From contig JACJYS010000002.1 in the NCBI GenBank assembly GCA_020635995.1, positions 62,001 to 126,000 of the forward strand: a stretch of DNA of 64,000 nt. Direction: 5' to 3'. Origin of the DNA: Chitinophagales bacterium. GTDB taxonomy: Bacteria; Bacteroidota; Bacteroidia; Chitinophagales; UBA8649. A program made the translations under genes and the position numbers. Within the stretch, counting starts at the first letter, position 1. Each line of letters starts with the position of its first letter. Below, one piece after another: positions 54,322 through 62,699 of the stretch. The notes below the pieces were generated by a model. The model was not told where the DNA came from. It saw nothing but the letters and a program-made list of their open reading frames with translations, and ran no database searches.

Positions 54322-55626
54322 TTAAACATTGTGTTTTCGCAATTGCTTTTCAAACTGTTTTGATTTTATATAATTGTGCTTCTTCTTATTAACTTGTACA
54401 CTTTCTAAAAAACCTAATTGTACAAGTGTTTTTAAATCTGACCGAGCAGTAAAGTTAGATATCTTAAATCTGTTTTCTATAAATTTAGAATCTAATATTC
54501 GGTCTCCATCATCGTACAACAGTTTTAATATCTGAGCCATACGTTCGTTTATATTAGGTATTTTTAAAAACCGAGCCGATTGAAAAACTTCTTTTTGCTT
54601 TAAGTTTATATAAGACTTCAAAGACTCAAATGCTTTTTGCATAGTTTTAAGCTGGTAGCTAATAAAATACCCCATGTCATTATTGTCCAACTCGGTATAT
54701 ATAAAAGCATTTTCATATTGTTTTTTAGAGTCTTTTATAATTCTTGAAATAGATAAAAACTCGGTTAGCCAATAGCCTTTTTTTAACATATACCAATAAA
54801 ACAAAGCTCTAGCCGTTCTACCGTTTCCATCTACAAAAGGATGAATCCATCCTATTAAAAAATGTATAATACTTGCTTTTACAATAGGGTGTATAAACGT
54901 GGCATTTTCTTTATTAAAAAAAGCACATAGGTCTTTAATTAACTTTTTCAATTCGGCATAGTCTGGTGGTGTGTGAGCCATTTCCCCTGTTACCGAATTA
55001 ACTACATGTATTTCATTGCTTTCTCTAAACTTGCCTTCTTCATTTTTGTTGTCAAGAGTACTGTTTGTTATTAGTTTGTGTATGTTTAACAAAAGTTCTT
55101 CGCTTAAATCTTTATCTTTTATTTGAACAATTTTTCTCATTGTTATATAATTGTTCATTATCATTTGCTCCGATTTATTGATTGGCTTTCTCTCTTTTTG
55201 GAGCATTTCTTTTGCTTTTTTTCGGGTGGTTACAGCTCCTTCTATTTGGCTGCTGCTTATAGATTCCTCAATAAGCGAACTAATAATAAATTTGTTTTTA
55301 TCTGTTTCTGCTATACCTATATTACTAGTAAGAGAGCCTCCTATATTCAAGTCAAAATGATGCAGTGTTTGCTGCATAAAATCTGTAACAATATAAGAAA
55401 ATTGATATTTGCCAAAGGTTAAAATATTGCTTTTTAGCCGTCTATGCAATTTTACGGCAAACCATAAATCGGTGGCACTAAGTTTTGATTTTTGATACTT
55501 TACTTTGTCCCAATACAAATAGTTGTCTTGTATTTTCTTTAAAACACCTGCCATATCAATGTCAACCATGTTTTGAATGGTAATATCTGTGGTAAGTTCC
55601 TTGCTTTGAGGGGGTTTTTCTATCAC
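54322..55626 (-). CDS. Fic family protein (AMP-transferase-type), first of two
   Basis: The frame could open at a TTG at 55650, but that lies in a TATATTTG -7 box. I prefer the in-frame GTG at 55626 (434 residues). The Fic motif H-P-F-V-D-G-N-G-R-T-A-R (from about His262) is intact, and the N-terminal inhibitory motif S-x-x-x-E-G (S-S-Q-I-E-G, about 126-131) is present. The C-terminal about 90 residues are a winged-helix domain (R-M-A-Q-I-L-K-L-L and F-T-A-R-S-D-L-K-T-L). Fic enzymes usually attach AMP to a protein hydroxyl. The target is unknown. No antitoxin gene is beside it; inhibition would be in cis. Confidence 0.88.
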   Translation of the reverse strand: MIEKPPQSKELTTDITIQNMVDIDMAGVLKKIQDNYLYWDKVKYQKSKLSATDLWFAVKLHRRLKSNILTFGKYQFSYIVTDFMQQTLHHFDLNIGGSLTSNIGIAETDKNKFIISSLIEESISSSQIEGAVTTRKKAKEMLQKERKPINKSEQMIMNNYITMRKIVQIKDKDLSEELLLNIHKLITNSTLDNKNEEGKFRESNEIHVVNSVTGEMAHTPPDYAELKKLIKDLCAFFNKENATFIHPIVKASIIHFLIGWIHPFVDGNGRTARALFYWYMLKKGYWLTEFLSISRIIKDSKKQYENAFIYTELDNNDMGYFISYQLKTMQKAFESLKSYINLKQKEVFQSARFLKIPNINERMAQILKLLYDDGDRILDSKFIENRFKISNFTARSDLKTLVQLGFLESVQVNKKKHNYIKSKQFEKQLRKHNV

Positions 55627-55647
55627 GTTGCTTAAAGGATTTGCAAA

Positions 55648-55691
55648 CAAATATAAAGCAAAATACCGAGATTATCGTAAAATCTCGGTAT
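55648..55691 (-). promoter_or_regulatory. Promoter and palindromic operator-like site of the first Fic gene
   Basis: On the minus strand TATATTTG (55655-55648) is preceded at 23 bases by TTT. A perfect 11-bp inverted repeat ATACCGAGATT-7-AATCTCGGTAT (55663-55691) covers the region between and around these elements, where a bound protein would block transcription. Binding by the Fic protein's own winged helix is inference. Confidence 0.5.
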
Positions 55692-55748
55692 TTTTATAAA
55701 ATTACTTTACATACTTTTGATAAGTTTGGGTGGTCATTTTTCATAAAT

Positions 55749-55870
55749 TTATACCGATTAGGAATATATAATAGTCCAATCTCGGCTACGTCTTATTGTA
55801 CTAAATATATTGCTCTATCGGCATTTACCATTGTAAAACACAAAATAGATTAGACTATTTTGTGTTGACA
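55749..55870. repeat. Intergenic repeat cluster between the two Fic genes
   Basis: In the 375-base gap 55627-56001 there is no gene. The cluster has the second copy of the TTATACCGATTAGG element (55749-55792), an 18-mer (55807-55824) found inverted at 7792-7809, and a hairpin with perfect 12-bp arms AACACAAAATAG-6-CTATTTTGTGTT (55837-55866). A relative of this hairpin lies at 7764-7785. Confidence 0.7.
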
Positions 55871-56001
55871 ATTGGTATTATTTGTATAAAACTTATACAC
55901 CTAATACCGTTTAGGTTGCCATTATTTATCAATTATACGGTAAACATATGAATTAATCTCCGCAAAATTGCGATGTTTATGGTAGCTAATCTCCGCATAA
56001 A

Positions 56002-56958
56002 TTATTTGTATTGGTACTTAGTCAATCTTTTATCTCCTGTTTTATTTAATATGCCTTGCTCTACTCCCCATTTTAAATCTCGGCTTGCTGTGGCTTGGCT
56101 AATCTCCTTAAAGTTCTGTAAATAGTCTTTTCGGCTAAATTCATTGTTCTTTACTATCTCTTTATAAAGCTCTATTCTGTTTTCAGTTGTTAAGGTTCTA
56201 TTTTGCGTTTTAAGGAGGTTATGTAATGATTGTAGTATTATGTTTAGCATAAACTCAATGAATGGCGTAGAACTTCCCGTTTTATCCGATTGAGAAAGTA
56301 CTTTGTAATAGGTTTCTTGGTTTTCTTTAATAAGGCTTTCAATAGGCAAGTATTCAAATACTGGGTATTCCTGCATTAAAATAAGGGTTTGCCACAATCG
56401 CCCCATACGACCGTTACCGTCAATAAATGGGTGTATAAACTCAAACTCATAATGAAATACACAACTTTTAATTAGTAGTAAATCTTTGTCTTTCTTTAAA
56501 TAAGTAAATAGGTCATTCATTAATCCCTTTACCATAGTTCCACTTGGAGCAATATGTTCCACTTTTGAACCTTTGACAATTCCCACGTTTTTAGTGCGGA
56601 GTTTGCCTGCGGTATCAATTAAACCATTCATTAAAATACCATGTGCTTTTTCAAGGTCTTTAAGGCTATTAGAATTAAAGCTATGTAACTGCTCATAAAC
56701 TTTAATAGCATTTTGTACCTCAACAATATCTTTTTTAGGTGCTAATACTCGCTTATTTTCTAATAGTGCCGTTATTTGCTCCTCTGTAAGCGTATTTCCC
56801 TCTATTTCTAAAGAGGATTGTATCGTTTTAATTCGGTTTTTCTTTCTTAGCTCCGTTGGTGGTTTGTACAGATGTGTAGCATTTATTTCCCCTATTTTTT
56901 CGGAAATAGCAACAACTAATTGTAGTATTTTATTGTTTATTTGATAGAGTGGTTTCAT
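56002..56958 (-). CDS. Fic family protein, second of two
   Basis: This 318-residue protein has catalytic H176-P-F-I-D-G-N-G-R-M-G-R, and the inhibitory helix motif S-S-L-E-I-E-G-N at 48-55. A C-terminal winged-helix domain (about 245-318, including R-K-D-Y-L-Q-N-F and A-T-A-S-R-D-L-K) is present. It differs in length and N-terminal domain from the other Fic gene, so they are not a recent duplication. Two palindromes directly before the start (56963-56986) suggest autoregulation. The molecular target is unknown. Confidence 0.9.
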   Translation of the reverse strand: MKPLYQINNKILQLVVAISEKIGEINATHLYKPPTELRKKNRIKTIQSSLEIEGNTLTEEQITALLENKRVLAPKKDIVEVQNAIKVYEQLHSFNSNSLKDLEKAHGILMNGLIDTAGKLRTKNVGIVKGSKVEHIAPSGTMVKGLMNDLFTYLKKDKDLLLIKSCVFHYEFEFIHPFIDGNGRMGRLWQTLILMQEYPVFEYLPIESLIKENQETYYKVLSQSDKTGSSTPFIEFMLNIILQSLHNLLKTQNRTLTTENRIELYKEIVKNNEFSRKDYLQNFKEISQATASRDLKWGVEQGILNKTGDKRLTKYQYK

Positions 56959-56962
56959 TTTG

Positions 56963-56986
56963 TGATAGTATCATTTGATAGTATCA
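56963..56986 (-). promoter_or_regulatory. Tandem palindromic operator-like sites before the second Fic gene
   Basis: Two copies of the 11-mer palindrome TGATA-G-TATCA (56963-56973 and 56976-56986) with a period of 13 bases, 4 bases upstream of the start codon. This is the layout of a repressor site. The winged-helix domain at the end of the Fic protein is a natural candidate binder (inference). Confidence 0.6.
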
Positions 56987-57003
56987 CGAAGATAGAAAAA
57001 AAT

Positions 57004-58389
57004 TCACTTCCCAATACAAAACTTTCCAAACACAGCACCCAGTATATCTTCATCCATATCTATTTCTCCGGTTATGCTGCCTATGCTTTTTATGGCATGG
57101 TGCATGGTGTGTGCTATTAAATCGCTACTGAGTTGGAGGTCAAAAGCGTGCAATACTTCTTCTACATCTTTATAGGCTTGGTTTAGGGCTTCAAAATGAC
57201 GGGCATTGCTTACCACATAATTGCTTTCGCTGTGGTTCATTTCTTCTACGGCTTTGCTTAGCTGCTCTTTTATAAAATGAACATCATCGCTACGGTGTGC
57301 CGAAAGAAAATACAAATTTGAATACGCTTTAAATACCGCATTGTTTTGCTCATAATCTAATGCCAGCAAATCGGCTTTATTGGCTATTATTATAGTTTTA
57401 GCCTTAGTATTTAAGCCGTTTATTTCCTTAAATTCTTTTTCAAATGTGCTAAAATCGGTTTCGTTGGCATCAAACAAAAACAAAACTATATCTGCTTTTT
57501 GAATGGTACTCAATGCACGCTCTACTCCTATACTTTCTATTTCATCTTGGGTTTCTCTAATGCCTGCCGTATCTATCAATCTATATAAAACGCCATTAAT
57601 ACTTAACTGTGCTTCTACTTTATCGCGGGTGGTACCGGCTATGGTACTCACTATTGATATTTCATCATTGGTTAAGGCATTTATCCAACTGCTTTTCCCT
57701 GCATTGGGTTTGCCCACCAAAGCCACACTTACACCATTTTTAATAGCATTGCCATACTGAAAAGAGCTTTTTAACGCCCCTAAAACACGCTTTATTTTTT
57801 GCAGGTTTTCTATTAATTCTTTGCGGTTGGCAAACTCCACGTCTTCTTCGCTAAAATCCAATTCCAATTCTAAAAGTGCCGCAAAATCTATTAATTCGGT
57901 GCGTAAGTTTTTAAGCTCCGTAGCAAAACCGCCTCGCATTTGCTGCAATGCCAAATCTCGCCCCGCTTTTGAGTTGCTGGCTATTAAATCAGCTACGGCT
58001 TCTGCTTGGCTTAAATCTATTCTGCCGTTTAAAAAAGCTCGCATGGTAAACTCGCCCGGCTCTGCCATTTTAGCACCATTTTTAATTAAACATTGCAGTA
58101 CATTTTCTAAAATATAGGGCGAACCATGACAAGAAATTTCTACACTGTTTTCTGTGGTAAAAGATTTTGGAGCTTTAAAAACACTAACCATTACTTCATC
58201 TAAAACAGTATTTTCATCTACAATATGTCCATAGTGTACGGTGTGGCTTTTTGCCTTTGTTAAATTAGCTCCTTTAAATACTTTATCACAAATTTCAATG
58301 GCATCTTGCCCCGACATTCTAATAATCCCAATGGCACCCATTCCATTGGCGGTAGCTATTGCGGCTATGGTGTGTTGCTGTTTATTCAT
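57004..58389 (-). CDS. mnmE: tRNA uridine-5-carboxymethylaminomethyl modification GTPase MnmE
   Basis: This 461-residue protein starts T-I-A-A-I-A-T-A-N-G-M-G-A-I-G-I-I-R (split) in the folate-binding domain, and has the helical region and an inserted G domain with G-K-P-N-A-G-K-S-S (about 223-231), D-T-A-G-I-R-E, N-K-A-D and the terminal C-I-G-K whose Cys is a conserved feature. With MnmG it modifies wobble uridine of certain tRNAs in the cytosol. It is transcribed from its own promoter at 58399-58430. Confidence 0.97.
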   Translation of the reverse strand: MNKQQHTIAAIATANGMGAIGIIRMSGQDAIEICDKVFKGANLTKAKSHTVHYGHIVDENTVLDEVMVSVFKAPKSFTTENSVEISCHGSPYILENVLQCLIKNGAKMAEPGEFTMRAFLNGRIDLSQAEAVADLIASNSKAGRDLALQQMRGGFATELKNLRTELIDFAALLELELDFSEEDVEFANRKELIENLQKIKRVLGALKSSFQYGNAIKNGVSVALVGKPNAGKSSWINALTNDEISIVSTIAGTTRDKVEAQLSINGVLYRLIDTAGIRETQDEIESIGVERALSTIQKADIVLFLFDANETDFSTFEKEFKEINGLNTKAKTIIIANKADLLALDYEQNNAVFKAYSNLYFLSAHRSDDVHFIKEQLSKAVEEMNHSESNYVVSNARHFEALNQAYKDVEEVLHAFDLQLSSDLIAHTMHHAIKSIGSITGEIDMDEDILGAVFGKFCIGK

Positions 58390-58398
58390 TTATTAATA

Positions 58399-58430
58399 CA
58401 AAGATAATTTAAAAGCTTAAATGAATACAA
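58399..58430 (-). promoter_or_regulatory. mnmE promoter
   Basis: On the minus strand: TTG (58430-58428), 21-base spacer, TATCTTTG (58406-58399), 10 bases before the ATG. Confidence 0.7.
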
Positions 58431-58471
58431 GTAGTGCTTATATTCTTATATTTACACCATAAAACTACAAA

Positions 58472-58834
58472 ATGAAAAAAGTATTAGCTACCATTCTTTT
58501 ATTGTTAATTGGCGTAGGTGCATTTCTCTATTTTGCTAATTTTTCTGAAGGGGTACGTTCAGGTATTTTAATGAAAATAAGCAAAAAAGGAGTGATTTTT
58601 AAAACTTATGAAGGGCAATTAAATATTGGTGGTTTTGACCAAACTAATGACGTAGGCGTTAGCAATGTGTGGGAATTTTCTATTAAAGATAAAGATGTAC
58701 TTCAAGACTTGAATAAAGCCTTAGATAACTCTAAAAGAGTGAAACTTTTTTATGTAGAGAAATACATAACTCTTCCTTGGTGGGGCGAAACCAAGTATTT
58801 TGTTACCGATATTGAAGAACTGGGAGATATATAA
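58472..58834 (+). CDS. Small membrane-anchored protein of unknown function
   Basis: This 120-residue protein has one N-terminal transmembrane segment or uncleaved signal (about 4-23), then S-E-G-V-R-S-G-I-L-M-K-I-S-K-K-G and K-T-Y-E-G-Q-L-N-I-G-G, and W-E-F-S-I-K-D near the middle. It resembles small Bacteroidota proteins that databases sometimes label 6-phosphogluconate dehydrogenase without basis; no NADP-binding motif exists. The extracytoplasmic domain is probably beta-rich. It converges with the AAA ATPase gene with a 5-base gap. Confidence 0.75.
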   Translation: MKKVLATILLLLIGVGAFLYFANFSEGVRSGILMKISKKGVIFKTYEGQLNIGGFDQTNDVGVSNVWEFSIKDKDVLQDLNKALDNSKRVKLFYVEKYITLPWWGETKYFVTDIEELGDI

Positions 58835-58839
58835 AACAG

Positions 58840-59991
58840 CTAAATTGTTGTGGCATCATCCCAAGCCACTATGGTTTCATTGGTTCTTTTCTGTGTTTTT
58901 TGGCTTGAATTAAATAGAAAATGTGATAACGCTAAATTATCATTTAGTGCATCTATATAGTGTAAAGATTTAAGATAATCGCTCTTTACCGTTTCGGAGG
59001 CTTTCATTTCTATTAATTTTACTTGCTCTCCTTTTTCTATAATTAAATCAATTTCATTGCCATTACTATCTCGCCAAAAATAATAATTATTGTTGTTGCC
59101 TCTGTTTTTGTTATTTTTTATTATTTCTATTATTCCAAAATTTTCAAACAACGCACCTTTATATTGCGAAATCATAAAATCCTTACTACTGGAAATTCCC
59201 AGCAAATAAGCCAATAAACCCGTATCGTAAAAGTATAATTTGGGTGTTTTTATCAATCTTTTTTTAAAGTTTTTATGCCACACAGGCAAGGTAAAGGCAA
59301 TATAACTTGTTTCTAAAATAGACAACCAGCTTTGAACTGTTTTTGCATCAATTCCCAATTCTTTTGACAAACTATTTGCATTAAATAACTGCCCGGCATA
59401 ATGAGCCAATACACTTATAAATTTTTGAAAAACAGCAAGATTTTGCACATTTAATATGTCCCTTACATCTTTTTCAATATATGTTTTTATATAGCTTGGA
59501 TAAAAATCATTTGGCTGTATTCCTTTGTCATAAATTCTGGGGTACGAGCCTGTAATTATGGCTTGTGCAAAATCTTTTATTTTCGCCCCCTTCAGTTCAT
59601 ACTGATTTAAAGGCAATAATTCCATTACATAAACCCTGCCTGCCAATGTTTGAGCTATTTTTTGAGACAGCAGAAAATTTTGAGAACCACTTAAAATATA
59701 TTGCCCTTCTATGTTATCATCATCTACTTTTTGCTGAAGATAGGAAAACAATTCCGGCACTTTTTGTGCTTCATCTATTATTACATATTTATTGTACAGT
59801 TTTAAAAAACCTCTGGGGTCATTTGTAGCAAACAGACCTACATCGGGGTTTTCTAAGTTTACATATTCATATTTGTTAAATAGAGCTTTAGCCAATGTTG
59901 TTTTTCCCGATTGCCGTGGGCCGGTTAAAACAATTATAGGAAATTTTTTAGCCATTTCCTTTATTTTCTTATTCGCTTGTCTTATTATCAC
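58840..59991 (-). CDS. AAA ATPase with DUF4143 domain
   Basis: This 383-residue protein has Walker A G-P-R-Q-S-G-K-T-T (about 24-32), Walker B Y-V-I-I-D-E-A-Q-K-V-P (about 69-79), sensor S-G-S-Q-N-F and a C-terminal DUF4143 part (about 200-345). That part has F-Y-D-T-G-L-L-A-Y-L-L-G and a nuclease-like N-E-I-D-L-I-I-E-x-G ... I-E-M-K-A-S. It starts with GTG at 59991. Such ATPases are widespread in strain-variable copies and their role is not known; a defence or toxin-like role has been suggested for relatives. A 3x22-base repeat lies 20 bases upstream. Confidence 0.88.
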   Translation of the reverse strand: MIIRQANKKIKEMAKKFPIIVLTGPRQSGKTTLAKALFNKYEYVNLENPDVGLFATNDPRGFLKLYNKYVIIDEAQKVPELFSYLQQKVDDDNIEGQYILSGSQNFLLSQKIAQTLAGRVYVMELLPLNQYELKGAKIKDFAQAIITGSYPRIYDKGIQPNDFYPSYIKTYIEKDVRDILNVQNLAVFQKFISVLAHYAGQLFNANSLSKELGIDAKTVQSWLSILETSYIAFTLPVWHKNFKKRLIKTPKLYFYDTGLLAYLLGISSSKDFMISQYKGALFENFGIIEIIKNNKNRGNNNNYYFWRDSNGNEIDLIIEKGEQVKLIEMKASETVKSDYLKSLHYIDALNDNLALSHFLFNSSQKTQKRTNETIVAWDDATTI

Positions 59992-60010
59992 ACACCAAAG
60001 ATAAACAAAA

Positions 60011-60076
60011 TTATGTTATTTCGGAATTTTCTTTATGTTATTTCGGAATTTTCTTTATGTTATTTCGGAATTTTTT
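60011..60076. repeat. Three tandem 22-base repeats upstream of the AAA/DUF4143 gene
   Basis: The unit, starting TTATGTTATTTCGGAATTTT, occurs at 60011-60032, 60033-60054 and 60055-60076, the third differing at one base. There is no spacer, so it is not CRISPR. A period of 22 bases (about two helical turns) puts each copy on the same face of DNA, as expected of operator sites. It lies in the divergent promoter region of the ATPase and the phosphatase gene. Confidence 0.8.
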
Positions 60077-60093
60077 AGTGTAAAGAAAATCTA

Positions 60094-60126
60094 TTAGCAA
60101 CTTTAGCATTACATTTCTTACTTTTG
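60094..60126 (+). promoter_or_regulatory. Promoter of the low-molecular-weight phosphatase gene
   Basis: TTA (60094-60096), 22-base spacer, TACTTTTG (60119-60126), 7 bases before the ATG at 60134. Confidence 0.5.
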
Positions 60127-60133
60127 CTTAGCA

Positions 60134-60604
60134 ATGAAAATACTAATGGTTTGCTTGGGAAATATTTGTAGGTCGCCTTTGGCGGAAGGTATTTTGCAGC
60201 ATAAAATTAATGAGCAAATAAACCTTGGCAATGAGCTGTTTAAAACGTGGGAAGTAGAAAGTGCCGGCACCAGTGGTTTCCATGCCGGAGAAAAACCCGA
60301 TAGACGCTCAATAAAAGTGGCACAAGAAAACGGCATAGATATTACAAACCAAAGAAGCCGACAGTTTAGAGGTTGGGATTTTGAAGCCTTTGACATTATT
60401 TATGCCATGGATATGAGCAATTATAAAAACATTGTGGCTCTTGCTCATAATGAAGCAGAAAAACAAAAAGTGAAACTAATAATGAATGAGCTTTATCCCC
60501 AAGAAAACATAAATGTACCCGACCCATACTATGGCGAATATGGCTTTGAAAATGTATTTGAAATGCTGGATAAAGCCTGTGAAAGTATTATTAAGAAATA
60601 TTAG
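60134..60604 (+). CDS. Low-molecular-weight protein-tyrosine phosphatase
   Basis: This 156-residue protein has the P-loop C7-L-G-N-I-C-R13-S14-P at the N-terminus and the catalytic Asp in V-P-D-P-Y-Y near residue 135, so both parts of the LMW-PTP active site are present. It removes phosphate from tyrosine in proteins; in bacteria this often concerns capsule or exopolysaccharide kinases, but none is in the window. Start and length are typical of the family. Confidence 0.94.
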   Translation: MKILMVCLGNICRSPLAEGILQHKINEQINLGNELFKTWEVESAGTSGFHAGEKPDRRSIKVAQENGIDITNQRSRQFRGWDFEAFDIIYAMDMSNYKNIVALAHNEAEKQKVKLIMNELYPQENINVPDPYYGEYGFENVFEMLDKACESIIKKY

Positions 60605-60667
60605 ATTAAATAAAGCCTAAAAAACAACAAGTATTTATGCATTATTTAAGTTATATTAGTGCTCAGT

Positions 60668-61099
60668 ATGAGTTTTAATACCGCAGTTTTATTCTTCATT
60701 ATAATAGCTTTATCATATTCATGTACAAAACCAAATATTGATAAATTTGAAGGTTGCTATTTTTGTAATGGGCAATTTAATCAATATGAACGAATACTTA
60801 CAGATAGTGGCATATATACCGGAACATTTACCAATACAACAGCCAACAATATAGAAATATGTATTGATAGATTAGCAGATAATAGTTACCAGTTTACGTA
60901 CAAAAATGATAGTTTAAAACATCTTTCTACAAATGTTGGACTAAACCCTTATTTTTCATTTGCGAGAACCGATGATAATTTCATAAACTCCTTATTCGGA
61001 AATTTTAATCCAAGAGATTATACTATTTCATTAGAACAACATACCGAGAATACAGAATATAAACAATCTACATTGTACTTGAATTGTATAAAAAAATAA
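60668..61099 (+). CDS. Small lipoprotein of unknown function
   Basis: The ATG at 60668 gives a short hydrophobic leader ending LSYSC (Cys19), a plausible lipoprotein site. A GTG at 60659 would only add three residues. The 143-residue protein is beta-rich with I-C, G-C-Y-F-C and a Cys near the end. It resembles small Bacteroidota lipoproteins of lipocalin-like type, but no family is assigned. It stands alone before the suf operon. Confidence 0.65.
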   Translation: MSFNTAVLFFIIIALSYSCTKPNIDKFEGCYFCNGQFNQYERILTDSGIYTGTFTNTTANNIEICIDRLADNSYQFTYKNDSLKHLSTNVGLNPYFSFARTDDNFINSLFGNFNPRDYTISLEQHTENTEYKQSTLYLNCIKK

Positions 61100-61160
61100 T
61101 TTCCTTTTCTAAAACTTTATTGTAATTCTTATTGTTAAATAGAAAGAATCTAAATAGAGC

Positions 61161-61191
61161 TTTTATTTGCTTTATAAAGGTTTTATTTTTG
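61161..61191 (+). promoter_or_regulatory. Promoter of the suf operon
   Basis: TTT (61161-61163), 20-base spacer, TATTTTTG (61184-61191), 16 bases before the sufB ATG. No clear IscR or Fur site is visible. Confidence 0.6.
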
Positions 61192-61207
61192 CACACGATT
61201 TGAAATT

Positions 61208-62653
61208 ATGAGTGAAGACGATAAAATATTAGAAGAAGCCACATCGGGAGAATATAAATTTGGTTTTGTAAGCAATATAGAGCAAGAAATAGCTGAAGCT
61301 GGATTAAACGAAGATGTAATCCGCTTTATTTCTGCTAAAAAGAATGAGCCGGAATGGCTGTTGCAATACCGATTAAACGCCTTTAAAATTTGGCAAAAAA
61401 TGGAAGAGCCTACTTGGGCTCATGTTAAATATCCTAAGGTAGATTTTCAGAGTATTAGCTACTATGCTGCACCTAAGGAGAAGAAAAAACTAAATAGTTT
61501 AGATGAAGCAGACCCTGAGCTATTGCGTACTTACGAACGCTTGGGCATTCCTATTGAAGAGCAAAAAATATTAGCAGGCGTTGCTGTAGATTTTGTAATG
61601 GACAGCGAATCGGTTTTTACTTCATTCAAAAAACAACTGGCAGAAAAGGGCATTATTTTTATGTCTATTTCTGAAGCCGTGCAGGAGCACCCTGAATTAG
61701 TAAAAAAATACTTAGGTTCGGTTGTGCCTCCTCGCGATAATTTTTATGCTGCCTTAAACTCTGCCGTTTTTAGCGATGGCTCTTTTGTGTTTATACCTAA
61801 AGGCGTAAGATGTCCTATAGAATTAAGTACTTATTTTAGGATAAATGCTCAAAACACAGGGCAATTTGAAAGAACTTTAATAGTAGCAGAAGAAGGAAGC
61901 TATGCCAGCTATTTAGAAGGTTGCACAGCACCACAAAGAGATGAAAATCAGTTGCACGCTGCCATTGTAGAAATAATAGCTTTAGACAATGCTGAAATTA
62001 AATATTCTACGGTTCAGAACTGGTATCCGGGCGATAAAAATGGAAAAGGTGGTGTATTTAATTTTGTAACTAAAAGAGGATTGTGTGCCGGCAAACATTC
62101 AAAAATTAGCTGGACGCAAGTAGAAACAGGAAGTGCCGTAACATGGAAATATCCAAGTTGTATTTTAAAAGGCGATTATTCTATTGGAGAGTTTTATTCT
62201 GTGGCGGTTACCAATAATCATCAGCAGGCAGATACGGGAACTAAAATGATTCACATAGGAAAAAACACTAAAAGCAGAATAGTTAGTAAAGGAATTTCTG
62301 CCGGGTTTAGCGAAAACTCTTATAGAGGTTTAGTACAAATAAATAAAACTGCTGAAAATGCCTATAATTTCTCGCAGTGCGATAGTATGCTAATGGGAGA
62401 AACCTGCGGAGCACATACTTTCCCCTACATAGAAATAAAAAACAAAACGGCTAAGGTAGAACATGAAGCTACAACTTCTAAAATAGGCGAAGATCAAATG
62501 TTTTACTGCAACCAAAGAGGCATTGGCGAAGAAGAAGCGGTACACTTAATTGTAAACGGTTTTTGCAAAGAAGTTTTTAAAGAATTGCCTATGGAATTTG
62601 CGGTAGAAGCACAGAAATTGTTGGAAATTAGTTTGGAAGGCTCTGTTGGTTAG
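61208..62653 (+). CDS. sufB: Fe-S cluster assembly scaffold SufB
   Basis: This 481-residue SufB has the family's N-terminal region and the right-handed beta-helix core. It includes W-Y-P-G-D-K-N-G-K-G-G-V (about 274-285) and S-Q-C-D-S-M-L-M-G (about 395-403), holding the essential Cys, and E-A-T-T-S-K-I-G-E-D with the conserved Glu. SufB forms the SufBC2D complex that builds Fe-S clusters in the cytosol. It leads the operon, and sufC and sufD follow after an inserted four-helix-bundle gene. Confidence 0.97.
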   Translation: MSEDDKILEEATSGEYKFGFVSNIEQEIAEAGLNEDVIRFISAKKNEPEWLLQYRLNAFKIWQKMEEPTWAHVKYPKVDFQSISYYAAPKEKKKLNSLDEADPELLRTYERLGIPIEEQKILAGVAVDFVMDSESVFTSFKKQLAEKGIIFMSISEAVQEHPELVKKYLGSVVPPRDNFYAALNSAVFSDGSFVFIPKGVRCPIELSTYFRINAQNTGQFERTLIVAEEGSYASYLEGCTAPQRDENQLHAAIVEIIALDNAEIKYSTVQNWYPGDKNGKGGVFNFVTKRGLCAGKHSKISWTQVETGSAVTWKYPSCILKGDYSIGEFYSVAVTNNHQQADTGTKMIHIGKNTKSRIVSKGISAGFSENSYRGLVQINKTAENAYNFSQCDSMLMGETCGAHTFPYIEIKNKTAKVEHEATTSKIGEDQMFYCNQRGIGEEEAVHLIVNGFCKEVFKELPMEFAVEAQKLLEISLEGSVG

Positions 62654-62699
62654 TTAATAAGTTTAATCTTAAAAAGTTTCAAGTTAATGGCAACAATAA

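Noticed and set aside
54322..56958. The two Fic genes as a toxin-antitoxin pair or a recent duplication
   Set aside because: Each carries its own inhibitory S-x-x-x-E-G motif, catalytic motif and winged helix, and their N-terminal halves differ. Neither looks like a small antitoxin.
60011..60076. Short repeats resembling a minimal CRISPR array
   Set aside because: The 22-base units are directly contiguous with no unique spacers and no cas gene in the window.
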